From Clostridia bacterium (lineage in GTDB: Bacteria > Bacillota > Clostridia > Christensenellales > CAG-138): a stretch of DNA of 64,000 nt. Under the pieces are notes generated by a model, which was given only the letters and a program-made list of their open reading frames with translations, was not told where the DNA came from and ran no database searches. The stretch is taken from contig JAFWJN010000012.1 of assembly GCA_017514685.1 (NCBI GenBank), forward strand, positions 1 to 64,000, written 5' to 3'. The translations under genes were made by a program, and so were the position numbers. Shown piece after piece: positions 41,725-51,469 of the stretch (position 1 is the first letter of the stretch; each line of letters opens with the position of its first letter).

Positions 41725-43664
41725 AACAGTACAGGGGATTGCTGATTTTCACAGGCATATTTCTCGTGATCTGTGCAGCCGCGTTCATCCCTTTCAAGCT
41801 CTATTGGTATGCTCTGGCAGCGCTGGCTGCCGGAATATTGCTTTTTATTATCCTTTTTATCTGGCTTTCCGTAACGGCAAAAAAACAGCAGGAAGTTATG
41901 GACCGGGTGTTCAGGGAAAATGATTCGGCAGTCGCATTGCTGGTAGATGAAGTAACAGTACCGGCTTTGCTGTTTGATCCCGAAAACGGAAGAATTAAAT
42001 GGCGTAATCCTGCATTCGCAGAGATATTTGACGGAAAGAAAATTACGGATCTCCTTGAGACTTATAATTCCGACCGTCCTGCGAATTCCATTTATGAAGT
42101 TATTCACGGGAATTCATATCAGATCATGAATATTGTCGTTCCGAGAAAAAGGAACCGTTCCCTGATTTTCCAATATTGGCTCGACCGTTCGGAAGCTGCG
42201 CATTATCAGAGACTGTACACGGAGCAGCGCCCTTATACTGCTTTGATTCATGTTGACAATTACGAGGAACTGACACGTGATTCTCAGATCCGCAGTACTG
42301 CAGTTTTGGCGGAAGTCGAAAAACTGGTAGAGGAACTCTGCAAACGTCTCGGAGGCATCTACCGCAGATATGAAAACGGAAGGTTCATGCTGATCCTTGA
42401 AGCCAAGCAAATGACACAGCTGGAACAGGAAAAGTTCCCCTTGATTGAAGCTGCGCATCGGATTGAAACCGGTACCGGAACAGAGGTTTCCCTGTCGGTT
42501 GCGGTTGGAATTGCGCCGAGACTTTCCCAGTCAGAAGCAGACGCCAGGCAGGCGATGGAACTTGCGCTTGGCCGTGGCGGCGATCAAGCTGTTGTGAAGG
42601 ATGGAGCAGATTACCGCTTCTATGGCGGACGAAGGCAGCAGGATCCCAGACAATCCCGAGTCAAGGCCAGACTGTTCTCGAAAGCGCTCTACCAGCTGTT
42701 TGAGAACAGCGGTGATGTCATTATCATGGGACATAAGAATCCAGATATGGACAGCTTCGGTTCCGCTCTTGGTATAATGACCTGCGCCAACTATGTCGGA
42801 CGCCATGCATATATCGTTCTGGATGGTGCAAATACGATGATTGAAGGAGCGTTATCGCGCCTGGAGCAGGATGGAACGGCAGAATCCCTGATTGTCAACC
42901 CGGATGAAGCGGAACAGATGATTCAGTCTAACACCGTTCTTGTGATTGTAGATACACAGCGTGGTTCCAATACGGTTGCACCGAAGCTGCTGTCAAAAGC
43001 GGAGCGAATTGTTGTGATCGACCATCATCGCCGCGGGGCGGAATATATTGAAAATTCCACGCTTCATTATCTGGAAACCCGTGCATCATCTGCAAGTGAA
43101 ATGGTAACGGAAGTCATTGAATACTTCTCTGATAATGTGAAGCCAACATCTTTCACCTGTTCTGCATTGCTTGCCGGAATAACAACGGATACCAAACAAT
43201 TCGTTCTGAACGTCGGTTCCAGAACATTTGATGCAGCAGGATACCTGAGAAGGAATGGCGCCGATCTCAGCTCGGTCAAGTCCATGTATCAGAATGACTA
43301 TGAAAACTTTGTCAACTGTGCGAAAGTTGTAGAACATGCCACGATACGTAAGAGCGGAATCGCGATTTCCTACTGTGAGAAGAATGTTCCCGACAGCAAA
43401 CTGATCGCGGCGCAGTCTGCTGACGAGCTGTTGACAATCAAAGGAATCAAAGCAGCTTTCGTGCTCGGTGAAACCAATGATATGGTTTCGATTTCCGGCA
43501 GAAGCTTCGGAGATATCAATGTACAGGTTATCCTGGAAAAAATGGGTGGCGGCGGTCATCTGACCATGGCCGGCGCGCAGGTATATCATGCAAGCTGGCA
43601 GGAAGTAATGAATCAGCTTGTTCCGCTGATCGAACAGTATGAAGCGGAAAACAATAATCTCTAA
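41721..43664 (+). CDS. gdpP: Cyclic-di-AMP phosphodiesterase GdpP
   Basis: 647 residues: two N-terminal membrane helices (about 5-57), a degenerate PAS region (about 70-150), a degenerate GGDEF domain (about 165-300) lacking the GGDEF motif, then DHH (about 335-490) and DHHA1 (about 575-640) phosphoesterase domains. Metal-binding motifs IIMGHKNPDMDSFGSA, IVDTQRG and VVIDHHRRG are intact, and the C-terminal GGGGHLTMAGAQ is present. It breaks down c-di-AMP to pApA, which affects cell-wall and potassium control. Overlaps yybS and precedes rplI by 19 nt. Confidence 0.94.
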   Translation: MKQYRGLLIFTGIFLVICAAAFIPFKLYWYALAALAAGILLFIILFIWLSVTAKKQQEVMDRVFRENDSAVALLVDEVTVPALLFDPENGRIKWRNPAFAEIFDGKKITDLLETYNSDRPANSIYEVIHGNSYQIMNIVVPRKRNRSLIFQYWLDRSEAAHYQRLYTEQRPYTALIHVDNYEELTRDSQIRSTAVLAEVEKLVEELCKRLGGIYRRYENGRFMLILEAKQMTQLEQEKFPLIEAAHRIETGTGTEVSLSVAVGIAPRLSQSEADARQAMELALGRGGDQAVVKDGADYRFYGGRRQQDPRQSRVKARLFSKALYQLFENSGDVIIMGHKNPDMDSFGSALGIMTCANYVGRHAYIVLDGANTMIEGALSRLEQDGTAESLIVNPDEAEQMIQSNTVLVIVDTQRGSNTVAPKLLSKAERIVVIDHHRRGAEYIENSTLHYLETRASSASEMVTEVIEYFSDNVKPTSFTCSALLAGITTDTKQFVLNVGSRTFDAAGYLRRNGADLSSVKSMYQNDYENFVNCAKVVEHATIRKSGIAISYCEKNVPDSKLIAAQSADELLTIKGIKAAFVLGETNDMVSISGRSFGDINVQVILEKMGGGGHLTMAGAQVYHASWQEVMNQLVPLIEQYEAENNNL

Positions 43665-43683
43665 GAAAGGACGGACATAAGCG

Positions 43684-44124
43684 ATGAAGGTATTGCTTGG
43701 ACAGGATGTAAAAGGAACCGGAAAGAAAGGGGAAATTGTTGAGGTATCAGACGGATACGCAAGAAACTTTTTGTTCCCGAGAAAAATGGCGACTCCTGCG
43801 GATGCCGCGTCCATAAACGCTGCGAACATTTCAAAAAGCGCTGCTCAGCATCGGAAATTTACTGCGGGCGTCAAAGCCAGAGAAAATGCATCTAAACTGG
43901 AGGGAAAGCGTATAACAGTCCATGCACGTGTCGGTGAGAACGGGAAATTGTTCGGAACGATTACCGGAAAGGAAATCGCTCTTGCACTGAAAGAACAGCA
44001 GGGACTGGAAATCGATAAAAAGAAGATCTCGGTTGATCCGATCAAATCAACCGGGGAATATACCGCGAAAGCAAGTTTGTTTGAAAATGTGTCCTGCACG
44101 TTTACGGTCATTGTGACAGATTAA
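43684..44124 (+). CDS. rplI: 50S ribosomal protein L9
   Basis: 146 residues. N-terminal MKVLLGQDVKGTGKKGEIVEVSDGYARNFL is diagnostic and is cited here as MKVLLGQDVKGTGKKG and DGYARNFLFPR; a long connecting helix and the C-terminal RNA-binding domain (about 75-146, GKLFGTITGKEIA) follow. AAAGGACGG lies upstream. The stop is 2 nt before dnaB. Confidence 0.97.
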   Translation: MKVLLGQDVKGTGKKGEIVEVSDGYARNFLFPRKMATPADAASINAANISKSAAQHRKFTAGVKARENASKLEGKRITVHARVGENGKLFGTITGKEIALALKEQQGLEIDKKKISVDPIKSTGEYTAKASLFENVSCTFTVIVTD

Positions 44125-44126
44125 AA

Positions 44127-45488
44127 ATGGAAGAACAGCAGCAATTTCAAAAACTAGATAAAGCCCTGCCTAACAGTCTGGAAGCGGAACGTTCGGTCTT
44201 GGGTGCGATGTTACTCGATAATGAAGCGCTTGACGCTATGATCGAGCAGTTGCAGCCGGAAGACTTTTATCTGACTGCGCACAATTATATTTTTGCGGCA
44301 ATGCGGGACACCCGTATGGCGGGGGATGCAGTCGATCTGATTACGCTGAATAATGCTTTGGAGCGCAGCGGAAAACTGGAGGCGTCCGGCGGGATCATTT
44401 ATTTAACGGAGCTGATGAATTTCGTTCCGACAGCCGCCAATGTTTCTTACTATGCTTCTATCGTAGAGGAACATTCCATGCAGCGCGCGATGATCCGGCT
44501 TGGCAATGAGATGATCCGTAACGGGATGAATGATCAGAAACCGGTTGATGATTCGCTGAATGAAGCCGAAAGAAAGATCTATGATATCACGATGCGCAAA
44601 AATGAGGCATCGCTTTCACCTGCACAGGATATCGTTCCGTCCACTTTGAATCAGATAGGAGAACTGATTCAACGAAAGGGAAAACTGACGGGTGTTGCGA
44701 CTGGATTTTCCAAACTGGACCGTCTGACCAACGGATTACAGAAAAGCGACCTGATCATTCTGGCAGCCCGTCCTGCAATGGGGAAATCGGCGTTCGCTAT
44801 GAACATCGGTCAGTACGCTGCTATGCATGACAACCGTACAGTTGCCGTGTTCAGCCTTGAAATGAGCAAAGAACAGCTGATGATGCGTATTCTCTGCACG
44901 GAATCTTCTGTTGATTCCCAGAAGATTAAAGACGGTACACTGGATGATACTGAAACGCAGAGGCTGATGGAAGCTGCCACAGAGATGCAGAACACAAAGT
45001 TCTTCATTGACGATACAGCCGGTACTACGGTTGCAAGTATTCGATCCAAATGTCGCAGATTGAAAGCTCAGCAAGGACTGGATCTGGTTATTATTGACTA
45101 TATGCAGCTGATTCAGGGAACCGGAATGGGACAGAGAAAATCAGACAGCCGTGTGCAGGAAGTTTCCGATATGACACGTGCCCTGAAGCTTCTCGCAAGA
45201 GAATTGGAAGTTCCTATTATTTTGCTCGCACAGTTGAACCGCGGCCCTGAAGCACGAGCTGATCACCGCCCCATGATTTCAGATCTTCGTGAATCCGGTT
45301 CTATTGAACAGGATGCAGATATGGTTATACTTCTTTACCGTCCTGTGGTGTATGATCCGGAAGCGGGAAATGAAGCAGAGGCAATTGTTGCGAAGAACCG
45401 TCACGGCCCGATTGAAACCATCGATCTGGCCTTTGAAGGAATGTATACAAGGTTCCGTACTCTTCTGAAAGATGGGGAAAATCCATGA
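44127..45488 (+). CDS. dnaB: Replicative DNA helicase DnaB
   Basis: 453 residues. N-terminal collar domain (LPNSLEAERSVLGAMLLD, about 12), linker helix, and the RecA-like core with Walker A ARPAMGKSAFAM (about 214), Walker B LVIIDYMQLI (about 318), QLNRGPEARADHRP (about 372) and the arginine finger region ESGSIEQDAD. No intein. Translation probably couples to rplI, as no separate ribosome site is visible in the 2-nt gap. Confidence 0.97.
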   Translation: MEEQQQFQKLDKALPNSLEAERSVLGAMLLDNEALDAMIEQLQPEDFYLTAHNYIFAAMRDTRMAGDAVDLITLNNALERSGKLEASGGIIYLTELMNFVPTAANVSYYASIVEEHSMQRAMIRLGNEMIRNGMNDQKPVDDSLNEAERKIYDITMRKNEASLSPAQDIVPSTLNQIGELIQRKGKLTGVATGFSKLDRLTNGLQKSDLIILAARPAMGKSAFAMNIGQYAAMHDNRTVAVFSLEMSKEQLMMRILCTESSVDSQKIKDGTLDDTETQRLMEAATEMQNTKFFIDDTAGTTVASIRSKCRRLKAQQGLDLVIIDYMQLIQGTGMGQRKSDSRVQEVSDMTRALKLLARELEVPIILLAQLNRGPEARADHRPMISDLRESGSIEQDADMVILLYRPVVYDPEAGNEAEAIVAKNRHGPIETIDLAFEGMYTRFRTLLKDGENP

Positions 45489-45506
45489 TAATATTCTAAA
45501 ACAACG

Positions 45507-45548
45507 AAGCAGTCTGCAGGCTTTTGACAGCCTGAGGCTGCTTTTACT
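45507..45548 (+). terminator. Terminator of the yybS-dnaB operon
   Basis: Inner stem CAGGCT/AGCCTG and outer stem AGCAG/CTGCT separated by a small internal loop, followed by TTTTACTTT. Confidence 0.7.
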
Positions 45549-45603
45549 TTGGATTTGTATTTCTAAGCAGTATGGAAGTATCAGTTGATGGGGGAGCAGA
45601 TGC

Positions 45604-47088
45604 ATGAGTTATGATCAGAAGAAATGGCTGGAACAGATTGACCGGGTAATCGGACAGGGGCCGTACGAGGCGACCTGGGAGAGTCTTTCCAAACATAAGA
45701 CACCTGACTGGTTCATGGACGCGAAATTCGGAATTTTCATTCATTGGGGCGTTTACAGCGTTCCGGCATTTGGAAACGAATGGTATTCAAGAAGCATGTA
45801 TCTTGAAGGGAAACCGGAATTCGAGCATCATATCAAAACCTATGGACCTCAAAAAGAGTTTGGCTATAAAGATTTTATCCCGCTTTTCAGAGCAGAACAC
45901 TTCAATGCGTCTGCATGGCTGGATCTGTTTCAAAAAGCGGGTGCGAGATATGTGGTCCCTGTCGCAGAACATCATGACGGCTTCCAGATGTATCGAAGCG
46001 AACTTTCTCACTGGAATGCGTTCGAAATGGGACCGAAAAGGGATGTGCTCGGTGAATTAACCAGTGAAATCGGAAAACATGGAATGATCAACGGGGCGTC
46101 TTCTCACAGGATTGAGCATTGGTGGTTTATGGGTGGAGGAAGGCATTTTGAGAGCGATATCACAGGGAAAGAGAAACGTGGGGATCTTTATTGGCCGTCC
46201 ATAAAGGAACAGCCGGAGAACATGGACGATCCGTTCTTCGAACCTGGTCCGTCAGAAGAGTTTCTGAATGATTGGATGATTCGGACCTGTGAATTGATTG
46301 ACCGGTATCAGCTTCATGAATTGTATTTCGATTGGTGGATCCATCATGTTGCTGCCAAGCCTTACCTGAAAAAAATCGCGGCCTATTTCTATAACAGAGC
46401 TGTAGAATGGGGGCAGGACGTAATGATCGCATACAAGCATGATGCATTCATGTTTGGAACAGCGGTAGTGGATATTGAACGGGGACAGTTTGCAGACGTA
46501 CAGCCGTTTCCGTGGCAGACAGACACGGCCATCGCCAAGAATTCCTGGTGCTATACGCAAAATAACGTTTTCAAAACGCCACAGACCATCCTATGTAATC
46601 TGATAGACGTGGTAAGCAAGAACGGAACGATGCTATTAAATGTCGGGCCAAAGGCAGATGGAACCATTTCAGAAGAAGATACGGAAGTCCTTCTCAAAAT
46701 AGGGGAATGGCTCGATATAAACGGAGAAGCAATTTACGGAAGCAGACCCTGGAGATATTCGAAAGAGGGTCCGACTCCTGATCTGCAGGGAGGATTCACA
46801 GATGGAAAAGAGAAAGAATACACTTCAGAAGATTTTCGGTTTACCGTAAATAACGGAAAATTATACGCTGCATGTTTGAACTTCCCGAAGAGCGGTGAAA
46901 TTCTGATCAGAACGCTGGGAAGAAAGGCGTATAACGCGGATTCACTGTTTTGCGGAATCGTAGAAAAAGTGGAAGTACTTGGCTGTGAAGAAGCGCCGGA
47001 ATTCAAACAGACCGAAGACGGACTCTCCGTGGTGACTCGATACAGAAACGGAGATATGCCGGTTGTGTTTCGGATTTCCATCCGGTGA
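45604..47088 (+). CDS. Alpha-L-fucosidase (GH29)
   Basis: 494 residues, no signal peptide, so cytoplasmic. GH29 marks: KFGIFIHWGVYSVPAFGNEWY (about 39-58, read as FGIFIHWGVYSVP), RYVVPVAEHHDGFQMY (about 117), the nucleophile Asp in ELYFDWWIHH (about 241) and NGTMLLNVGPKADG (about 340-353). A C-terminal beta-sandwich ends the protein. It cleaves terminal alpha-fucose from glycans such as host mucin or milk sugars after import, or acts on small fucosides. It is a single gene, with GGGGGAG before the ATG. No fucose catabolic genes are adjacent; the FucI-like isomerase at 17068 is 27 kb away. Confidence 0.92.
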   Translation: MSYDQKKWLEQIDRVIGQGPYEATWESLSKHKTPDWFMDAKFGIFIHWGVYSVPAFGNEWYSRSMYLEGKPEFEHHIKTYGPQKEFGYKDFIPLFRAEHFNASAWLDLFQKAGARYVVPVAEHHDGFQMYRSELSHWNAFEMGPKRDVLGELTSEIGKHGMINGASSHRIEHWWFMGGGRHFESDITGKEKRGDLYWPSIKEQPENMDDPFFEPGPSEEFLNDWMIRTCELIDRYQLHELYFDWWIHHVAAKPYLKKIAAYFYNRAVEWGQDVMIAYKHDAFMFGTAVVDIERGQFADVQPFPWQTDTAIAKNSWCYTQNNVFKTPQTILCNLIDVVSKNGTMLLNVGPKADGTISEEDTEVLLKIGEWLDINGEAIYGSRPWRYSKEGPTPDLQGGFTDGKEKEYTSEDFRFTVNNGKLYAACLNFPKSGEILIRTLGRKAYNADSLFCGIVEKVEVLGCEEAPEFKQTEDGLSVVTRYRNGDMPVVFRISIR

Positions 47089-47136
47089 GAAATGAATCAG
47101 AGAACAATGTCCTTGCCAATCGGCGTGAAAAGGAAT

Positions 47137-47172
47137 GAAAAAACCTCGAAACACAAGGTTTCGAGGTTTTTG
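47137..47172. terminator. Bidirectional terminator between the fucosidase and rpsI
   Basis: Perfect stem AAAAACCTCGAAAC/ GTTTCGAGGTTTTT-type (loop ACAAG), with A-run and T-run at its two sides. Confidence 0.9.
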
Positions 47173-47197
47173 AGTTGTCGTAAAAAATTGGGAACGA

Positions 47198-47590
47198 TCA
47201 GCGCTTGCTGAACTGAGGAGCACGACGTGCTGCATGCAGACCGTACTTTTTGCGCTCTTTCATTCTCGGATCACGTGTCAGGAATCCTGCCTTCTTCAGA
47301 ACCGCACGATACTCGGGATCTACGGTGAGAAGAGCACGGGCGATACCGTGACGGATTGCACCTGCCTGACCGGTTGTGCCGCCGCCGAATACGCTGACAT
47401 TCACGTCAAACTTTTCGAGGGTGTTGGTCAGAACGAGAGGGGAACGAACGATCATCTTCAGGGTCTCAAGTCCGAAGTAATCTTCCACATCACGCTTGTT
47501 GACGGTGATATTGCCGGAACCCGGGAGGAGACGAACGCGTGCAACGGACTTTTTCCGTCTGCCGGTGCCGATATAAGCTGTCTTTGCCAT
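47198..47590 (-). CDS. rpsI: 30S ribosomal protein S9
   Basis: 130 residues: [16 protein letters not shown] near the start, [19 protein letters not shown] (about 68-86) and the C-terminal [17 protein letters not shown] whose last Arg contacts tRNA in the P site. Start ATG behind GGAAGGAG. Second gene of the rplM-rpsI operon, 15 nt after rplM. Confidence 0.98.
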   Translation of the reverse strand: MAKTAYIGTGRRKKSVARVRLLPGSGNITVNKRDVEDYFGLETLKMIVRSPLVLTNTLEKFDVNVSVFGGGTTGQAGAIRHGIARALLTVDPEYRAVLKKAGFLTRDPRMKERKKYGLHAARRAPQFSKR

Positions 47591-47605
47591 ATTTGTTCTC
47601 CTTCC

Positions 47606-48040
47606 TTATTTCTTGAGTTCGTAGGGCTGGGGCTGCTGTGCCTCATGGTTGTGATCCGGTCCCGCATATACACGGAGCTTCTTCAGCATCTGACGGCCGA
47701 GAGGTCCCTTCGGCATCATGCGGCGGATGGATTCGTAAACCGCAAATTCGGGTTTCTCAGAAAGCAGGGTACGGTAGGATACCTCTTTGAGTCCGCCCGG
47801 ATAACCAGTATGATGAATGTATTTTTTATCATCGAGCTTTTTGCCGGTTAAACGGACTTTATCAGCATTGACGATAATGACGTGGTCTCCGCAATCAACG
47901 TGCGGGGTAAAAGTGGGCTTGTGTTTGCCGCGGAGAATCGCAGCGACCTGAGAAGACAGACGACCGAGTACCATATCGGTTGCATCTACAACATACCAGC
48001 TGCGCTCTACGGTTTCGCCCTTTGCCATATAGGATTTCAT
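47606..48040 (-). CDS. rplM: 50S ribosomal protein L13
   Basis: 144 residues: [19 protein letters not shown] (about 15), [25 protein letters not shown] and the [18 protein letters not shown] region (about 108). GGAGGG lies 6 nt before the ATG at 48040. Transcribed on the minus strand with rpsI from the promoter at 48145-48173. Confidence 0.98.
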   Translation of the reverse strand: MKSYMAKGETVERSWYVVDATDMVLGRLSSQVAAILRGKHKPTFTPHVDCGDHVIIVNADKVRLTGKKLDDKKYIHHTGYPGGLKEVSYRTLLSEKPEFAVYESIRRMMPKGPLGRQMLKKLRVYAGPDHNHEAQQPQPYELKK

Positions 48041-48173
48041 GGCGATCCCTCCATATAAAAAGTATATTGATTTATTAAAAAACTGCTGTCAGAAGACTTA
48101 ATCTATCGGGGCTGTGACAGACTACGCCTAATGGCACATCGAATATATTAACAAACCAAGGGAAGCATGTCAA
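48041..48173 (-). promoter_or_regulatory. Promoter and structured leader of rplM-rpsI (candidate L13 leader)
   Basis: On the minus strand TTGACA (48173-48168), 17-nt spacer, TAATAT (48150-48145), then a leader of about 95 nt holding a hairpin with outer stem CTGTCA/TGACAG (48120-48115 with 48091-48086). Firmicutes often carry an L13-binding leader here for feedback control. Whether this one fits the known consensus needs folding. Confidence 0.6.
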
Positions 48174-48264
48174 GAAGTTTTTTCAGCAAAAAACCTTGAT
48201 TTTACAGTTTGTTCAACGTTTTGACCAACCTTGCGAAAGGACAAAGCGGAGGCTTTAACTTCAT

Positions 48265-48299
48265 TTGACGGATCCTTTAACAACAGATATAATTATATC
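48265..48299 (+). promoter_or_regulatory. Promoter of the secreted nucleotidase gene
   Basis: TTGACG (48265-48270), 17-nt spacer, TATAAT (48288-48293), the -10 lying in a perfect palindrome GATATAATTATATC (48286-48299). About 95 nt of leader follow, with GATCTGAAAGATC as a small hairpin (48300-48313). A second TTGACA at 48344 has no good -10 partner. Nothing else is seen in 48174-48395. Confidence 0.65.
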
Positions 48300-48395
48300 A
48301 GATCTGAAAGATCATTTCACACAAAAAATAGGTAATATTATATCTTGACAAGCAGGACGGTTAGTCCACACGGATCATAAAATAAGGAGCAAGCC

Positions 48396-50333
48396 ATGAA
48401 AAGAAGACTGATTGCTTTTTTTGCAGCATTGCTGATGCTGACTTCAATTGCGATTCCGGCATTTGCGGAAGAACCGCAGACAGACCCGGCGGGAACAGAA
48501 CCTCCGGAAGACACTGAGCAGATTCTGGATGCTACCACAACAACGGAGATGATGGAAGTGCTGGAAGACGGCACGACGGTCAAGGTGATCACGTCTGTTA
48601 CGGTAATTCCGGCTGAGGAAGAAGCAGAAGCGGAACCGGATCATGATATTGTGATCCTGTTTACCAATGATGTCCATTGCGGCGTTCAGAAAGGAGTCGG
48701 ATACAGCGGACTTGCCCGTCTGAAACAGTCATTGATTCAGGCCGGAAAGAATGTTCTTCTTGTGGATTCCGGTGATTCTGTGCAGGGAGATACGATCGGT
48801 ACCCTGAGTAAAGGGGAATATATCATCGAGCTTATGAACCAGGTCGGATATCATATTGCAACGATAGGAAACCATGAGTTCGATTACGGAATGGAACAAT
48901 TTTTCAGCAACATTGAAAAAGCAGAGTTTCCTTATGTGTGCTGCAACTTTCTGAACAGTGAGGGAAAACCTGTCCTGGATGCATACAGGATTTTTGAAAT
49001 TGCAGGAAAGAAAGTTGCTTTTGTAGGGGTTGCGACGCCTGACACATTTACTTCATCGACTCCGACTTATTTTCAGGATTCTGACGCGAAATACATCTAT
49101 TCGTTCTGTGAAGACGATACAGGCAGAAAGCTATATGACACTGTCCAGCTTGCGGTAAACGGTTCGATTGCTGAGGGAGCAGATTACGTGATTGTTCTGT
49201 CCCACCTTGGAATCAATGCGGAGGACTCACCGTGGACCAGTTCAGAACTGATCGAACATACTAACGGGATCAATGCTGTCCTGGACGGACATTCACATTC
49301 TGTCATTGAAAAGGAACTTGTTAAGAATAAAGATGGAAAAGATGTCATTTTGACTTCCACCGGAACGCATCTCGAAAATGTAGGATGCCTCATGATATCG
49401 GAAGAAGGAAAAATGAATTCGATCCTCCTCAATAACAGTACTGTTGAGTTCGGGATGTTAAACGGTACACTCTCTGATGATGGCGGTATAAGCGAATTAA
49501 TCGATAAGATCAATGAAGAATTTGCGGAGTTGACCGGTACGGTGATTGCGCATACGGACTATGATCTTGTAACACATGACCCCGTGGATCCTTCCATCCG
49601 GATCATCCGCAGTCAGGAAACAAATATGGGAGACCTGTGTGCAGATGCATTCAGAGAGGTTTCCGGCGCTGATATCGCTTTTATCAACGGAGGAGGCGTT
49701 CGCGCTGCGATTCCGGAAGGGGACATTACATACGGTACGGTCATTGCTGTTCATCCGTTCGGAAACCATCTGAGCGTAGCGGAAGTAACAGGACAGGAAA
49801 TTCTGGACGCACTGGAGTTTTCCGCACATTCTCTGCCGGGTGAATTCGGAGGATTTCTACATGTTTCCGGGCTAACCTATATGATCAACCTGAATGTAGA
49901 CAGCACGGTCGAGATGAATGACCACGGAGAATTTGAGTCTGTAAAAGGTGACCGGCGCGTAAAAAACGTAAGGGTGCTGAACCGGGACACCAATGAAATG
50001 GAACCGATCGATCCTGAAAAACAGTATACTCTGGCATCGTTTGATTACTTGCTTCAGGATGGAGGAGATGGTTATACAATGTTTGCGGATAACAATTATC
50101 TGCAGGACAGAGTTATGCTGGATAATCAGGTCCTGATTACTTATATTGAACAGCGGCTGAATGCGCTGATACCGGAACAGTATCGTGATCCTTACGGCGA
50201 GGGCAGAATTGAAGTCATCGAAAGAGGAAAAGCGACGTCAGACATGCAGGACCAGGAAGAAAACTCTTCTGACGATGAAGATGCTGAGCCACAGGAAAAT
50301 GCTCACTCTTCAGCCCCGGGACTGAACGGATAA
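48396..50333 (+). CDS. Secreted bifunctional 5'-nucleotidase / metallophosphatase (UshA family)
   Basis: 645 residues with a clear signal peptide (KRRLIAFFAALLMLTSIAI, cleavage likely at AFA-EEP, residue 26) and an acidic spacer (about 27-80). Metallophosphatase domain: ILFTNDVHCG (about 86), VDSGDSVQGD, IGNHEFDYG (about 162), VLSHLG, LDGHSHS (about 297). C-terminal substrate domain from about 390: NMGDLCADAF, INGGGVRAAI (about 430), LQDGGDGYTMF (about 555). An acidic tail ends the protein with no LPXTG anchor, so it is released or held by charge. It would free nucleosides from extracellular nucleotides. RBS AAGGAG. Confidence 0.9.
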   Translation: MKRRLIAFFAALLMLTSIAIPAFAEEPQTDPAGTEPPEDTEQILDATTTTEMMEVLEDGTTVKVITSVTVIPAEEEAEAEPDHDIVILFTNDVHCGVQKGVGYSGLARLKQSLIQAGKNVLLVDSGDSVQGDTIGTLSKGEYIIELMNQVGYHIATIGNHEFDYGMEQFFSNIEKAEFPYVCCNFLNSEGKPVLDAYRIFEIAGKKVAFVGVATPDTFTSSTPTYFQDSDAKYIYSFCEDDTGRKLYDTVQLAVNGSIAEGADYVIVLSHLGINAEDSPWTSSELIEHTNGINAVLDGHSHSVIEKELVKNKDGKDVILTSTGTHLENVGCLMISEEGKMNSILLNNSTVEFGMLNGTLSDDGGISELIDKINEEFAELTGTVIAHTDYDLVTHDPVDPSIRIIRSQETNMGDLCADAFREVSGADIAFINGGGVRAAIPEGDITYGTVIAVHPFGNHLSVAEVTGQEILDALEFSAHSLPGEFGGFLHVSGLTYMINLNVDSTVEMNDHGEFESVKGDRRVKNVRVLNRDTNEMEPIDPEKQYTLASFDYLLQDGGDGYTMFADNNYLQDRVMLDNQVLITYIEQRLNALIPEQYRDPYGEGRIEVIERGKATSDMQDQEENSSDDEDAEPQENAHSSAPGLNG

Positions 50334-50351
50334 ACTCCAGAGAAATTTACA

Positions 50352-50385
50352 GTCACCCGCTGTTTTTGACAGCGGGTGATGTTTG
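50352..50385 (+). terminator. Terminator of the nucleotidase gene
   Basis: Perfect 11-bp stem TCACCCGCTGT/ACAGCGGGTGA with a short T-rich loop, followed by TGTTTGT. Confidence 0.8.
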
Positions 50386-50406
50386 TAAAACGAACTCTCT
50401 TTTTAC

Positions 50407-50435
50407 TTGCAAAGATAAATCTTGTTAGATATACT
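50407..50435 (+). promoter_or_regulatory. Promoter of the DMT permease gene, transcript start at the ATG
   Basis: TTGCAA (50407-50412), 17-nt spacer, TATACT (50430-50435), 7 nt before the ATG at 50443. Confidence 0.65.
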
Positions 50436-50442
50436 TTGGCGT

Positions 50443-51366
50443 ATGGAACTGATACGTAAAAAACCGCTGCGCGGAACTGTTATTTTATTGATTGCCACCA
50501 TTGCATGGGGGTTTTCTTACGTGATGCAGAGTAAGGCGATGGATTATCTGGAACCATTGACCTATAACGGTATCCGGATACTGGTCGGAGGAATCGCGCT
50601 GATACCGGTAGTCTTTTTATTCCGGAAACTGGATCCCGCTTATCGGAAAATGGATCCGGAATCGACCCAAAAGATGAACCGTATCACTTTCTGTGGCGGG
50701 ATCGTCTGCGGAATCTGTCTCTGCGGGGCTGCTTCCTTGCAGCAATACGGTATCTCCATGAGTTCCGCGGGAAAATCCGGTTTTATTACGGCACTCTATA
50801 TTGTAATGGTTCCGATCTTCGGAATTCTCTTCCGGAGAAGAGTTACATGGGTTGCTGCTTTAGGCGTTTTACTGGCTGCAATAGGTTTTTATTTCTTGTC
50901 AGTCAAAGAACGTTTCGAAATCGAGACCGGTGATTTCCTTCTGCTGGCAGGAGCGTTTCTGTTTTCATTTCAGATTCTTTTTATTGATCATTTCCTGGAA
51001 AAAGGCGCGGAACCTGTCATGATGTGCTGCGTTGAGTTCTTAACGGCAGGCATCATTCTGATTCCGGTAATGTTTCTGACAGAACATCCGGTATGGCAGA
51101 ATATATGGGATGCAAAGGAAACGATCCTTTATGCGGGTCTTGTTTCCGGGGCTTTCGGTTATTGTCTGCAGATGATCGGACAGCGTGACCTTGAACCGAC
51201 TGCCGCATCCTTGCTCATGAGTTTGGAATCGGTTTTTGCAGCGCTTTTCGGATGGCTTGTTCTGAACGAACATCTTTCGCTGAAAGAACTGCTGGGTTGC
51301 GCACTTGTCTTTGCTGCGGTCATCCTCGCACAGATCCCGGTGAGAGAAAAAGGAATGCATTCATAG
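50443..51366 (+). CDS. DMT-superfamily (EamA) permease
   Basis: 307 residues, about ten membrane helices in two EamA repeats: TVILLIATIAWGFSYVMQSKA (helix 1, read as LLIATIAWGFSYV), GIRILVGGIALIPVVFL, GISMSSAGKSGFITALYIVMVP (the SAGKSGFITALY stretch is typical), ASLLMSLESVFAALFGWLVL (about 255). Exporter or importer of an unknown metabolite. The ATG at 50443 is chosen because an in-frame TTG at 50422 lies upstream of the -10 box. No Shine-Dalgarno, so probably a leaderless mRNA. Stands alone between a terminator and the purine operon promoter. Confidence 0.85.
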   Translation: MELIRKKPLRGTVILLIATIAWGFSYVMQSKAMDYLEPLTYNGIRILVGGIALIPVVFLFRKLDPAYRKMDPESTQKMNRITFCGGIVCGICLCGAASLQQYGISMSSAGKSGFITALYIVMVPIFGILFRRRVTWVAALGVLLAAIGFYFLSVKERFEIETGDFLLLAGAFLFSFQILFIDHFLEKGAEPVMMCCVEFLTAGIILIPVMFLTEHPVWQNIWDAKETILYAGLVSGAFGYCLQMIGQRDLEPTAASLLMSLESVFAALFGWLVLNEHLSLKELLGCALVFAAVILAQIPVREKGMHS

Positions 51367-51419
51367 GCTGTAACCGGTTTTCACCTGAATCGTATGCTCA
51401 CATTTTACACGTAGCTGTC

Positions 51420-51449
51420 TTGACACTTTTTAGAGGCATATGGCATAAT
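51420..51449 (+). promoter_or_regulatory. Promoter of the purine operon
   Basis: TTGACA (51420-51425), 18-nt spacer, CATAAT (51444-51449), with the ZTP riboswitch starting about 20 nt later. Confidence 0.7.
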
Positions 51450-51469
51450 TTAGAAGTAATAGAAATGCT

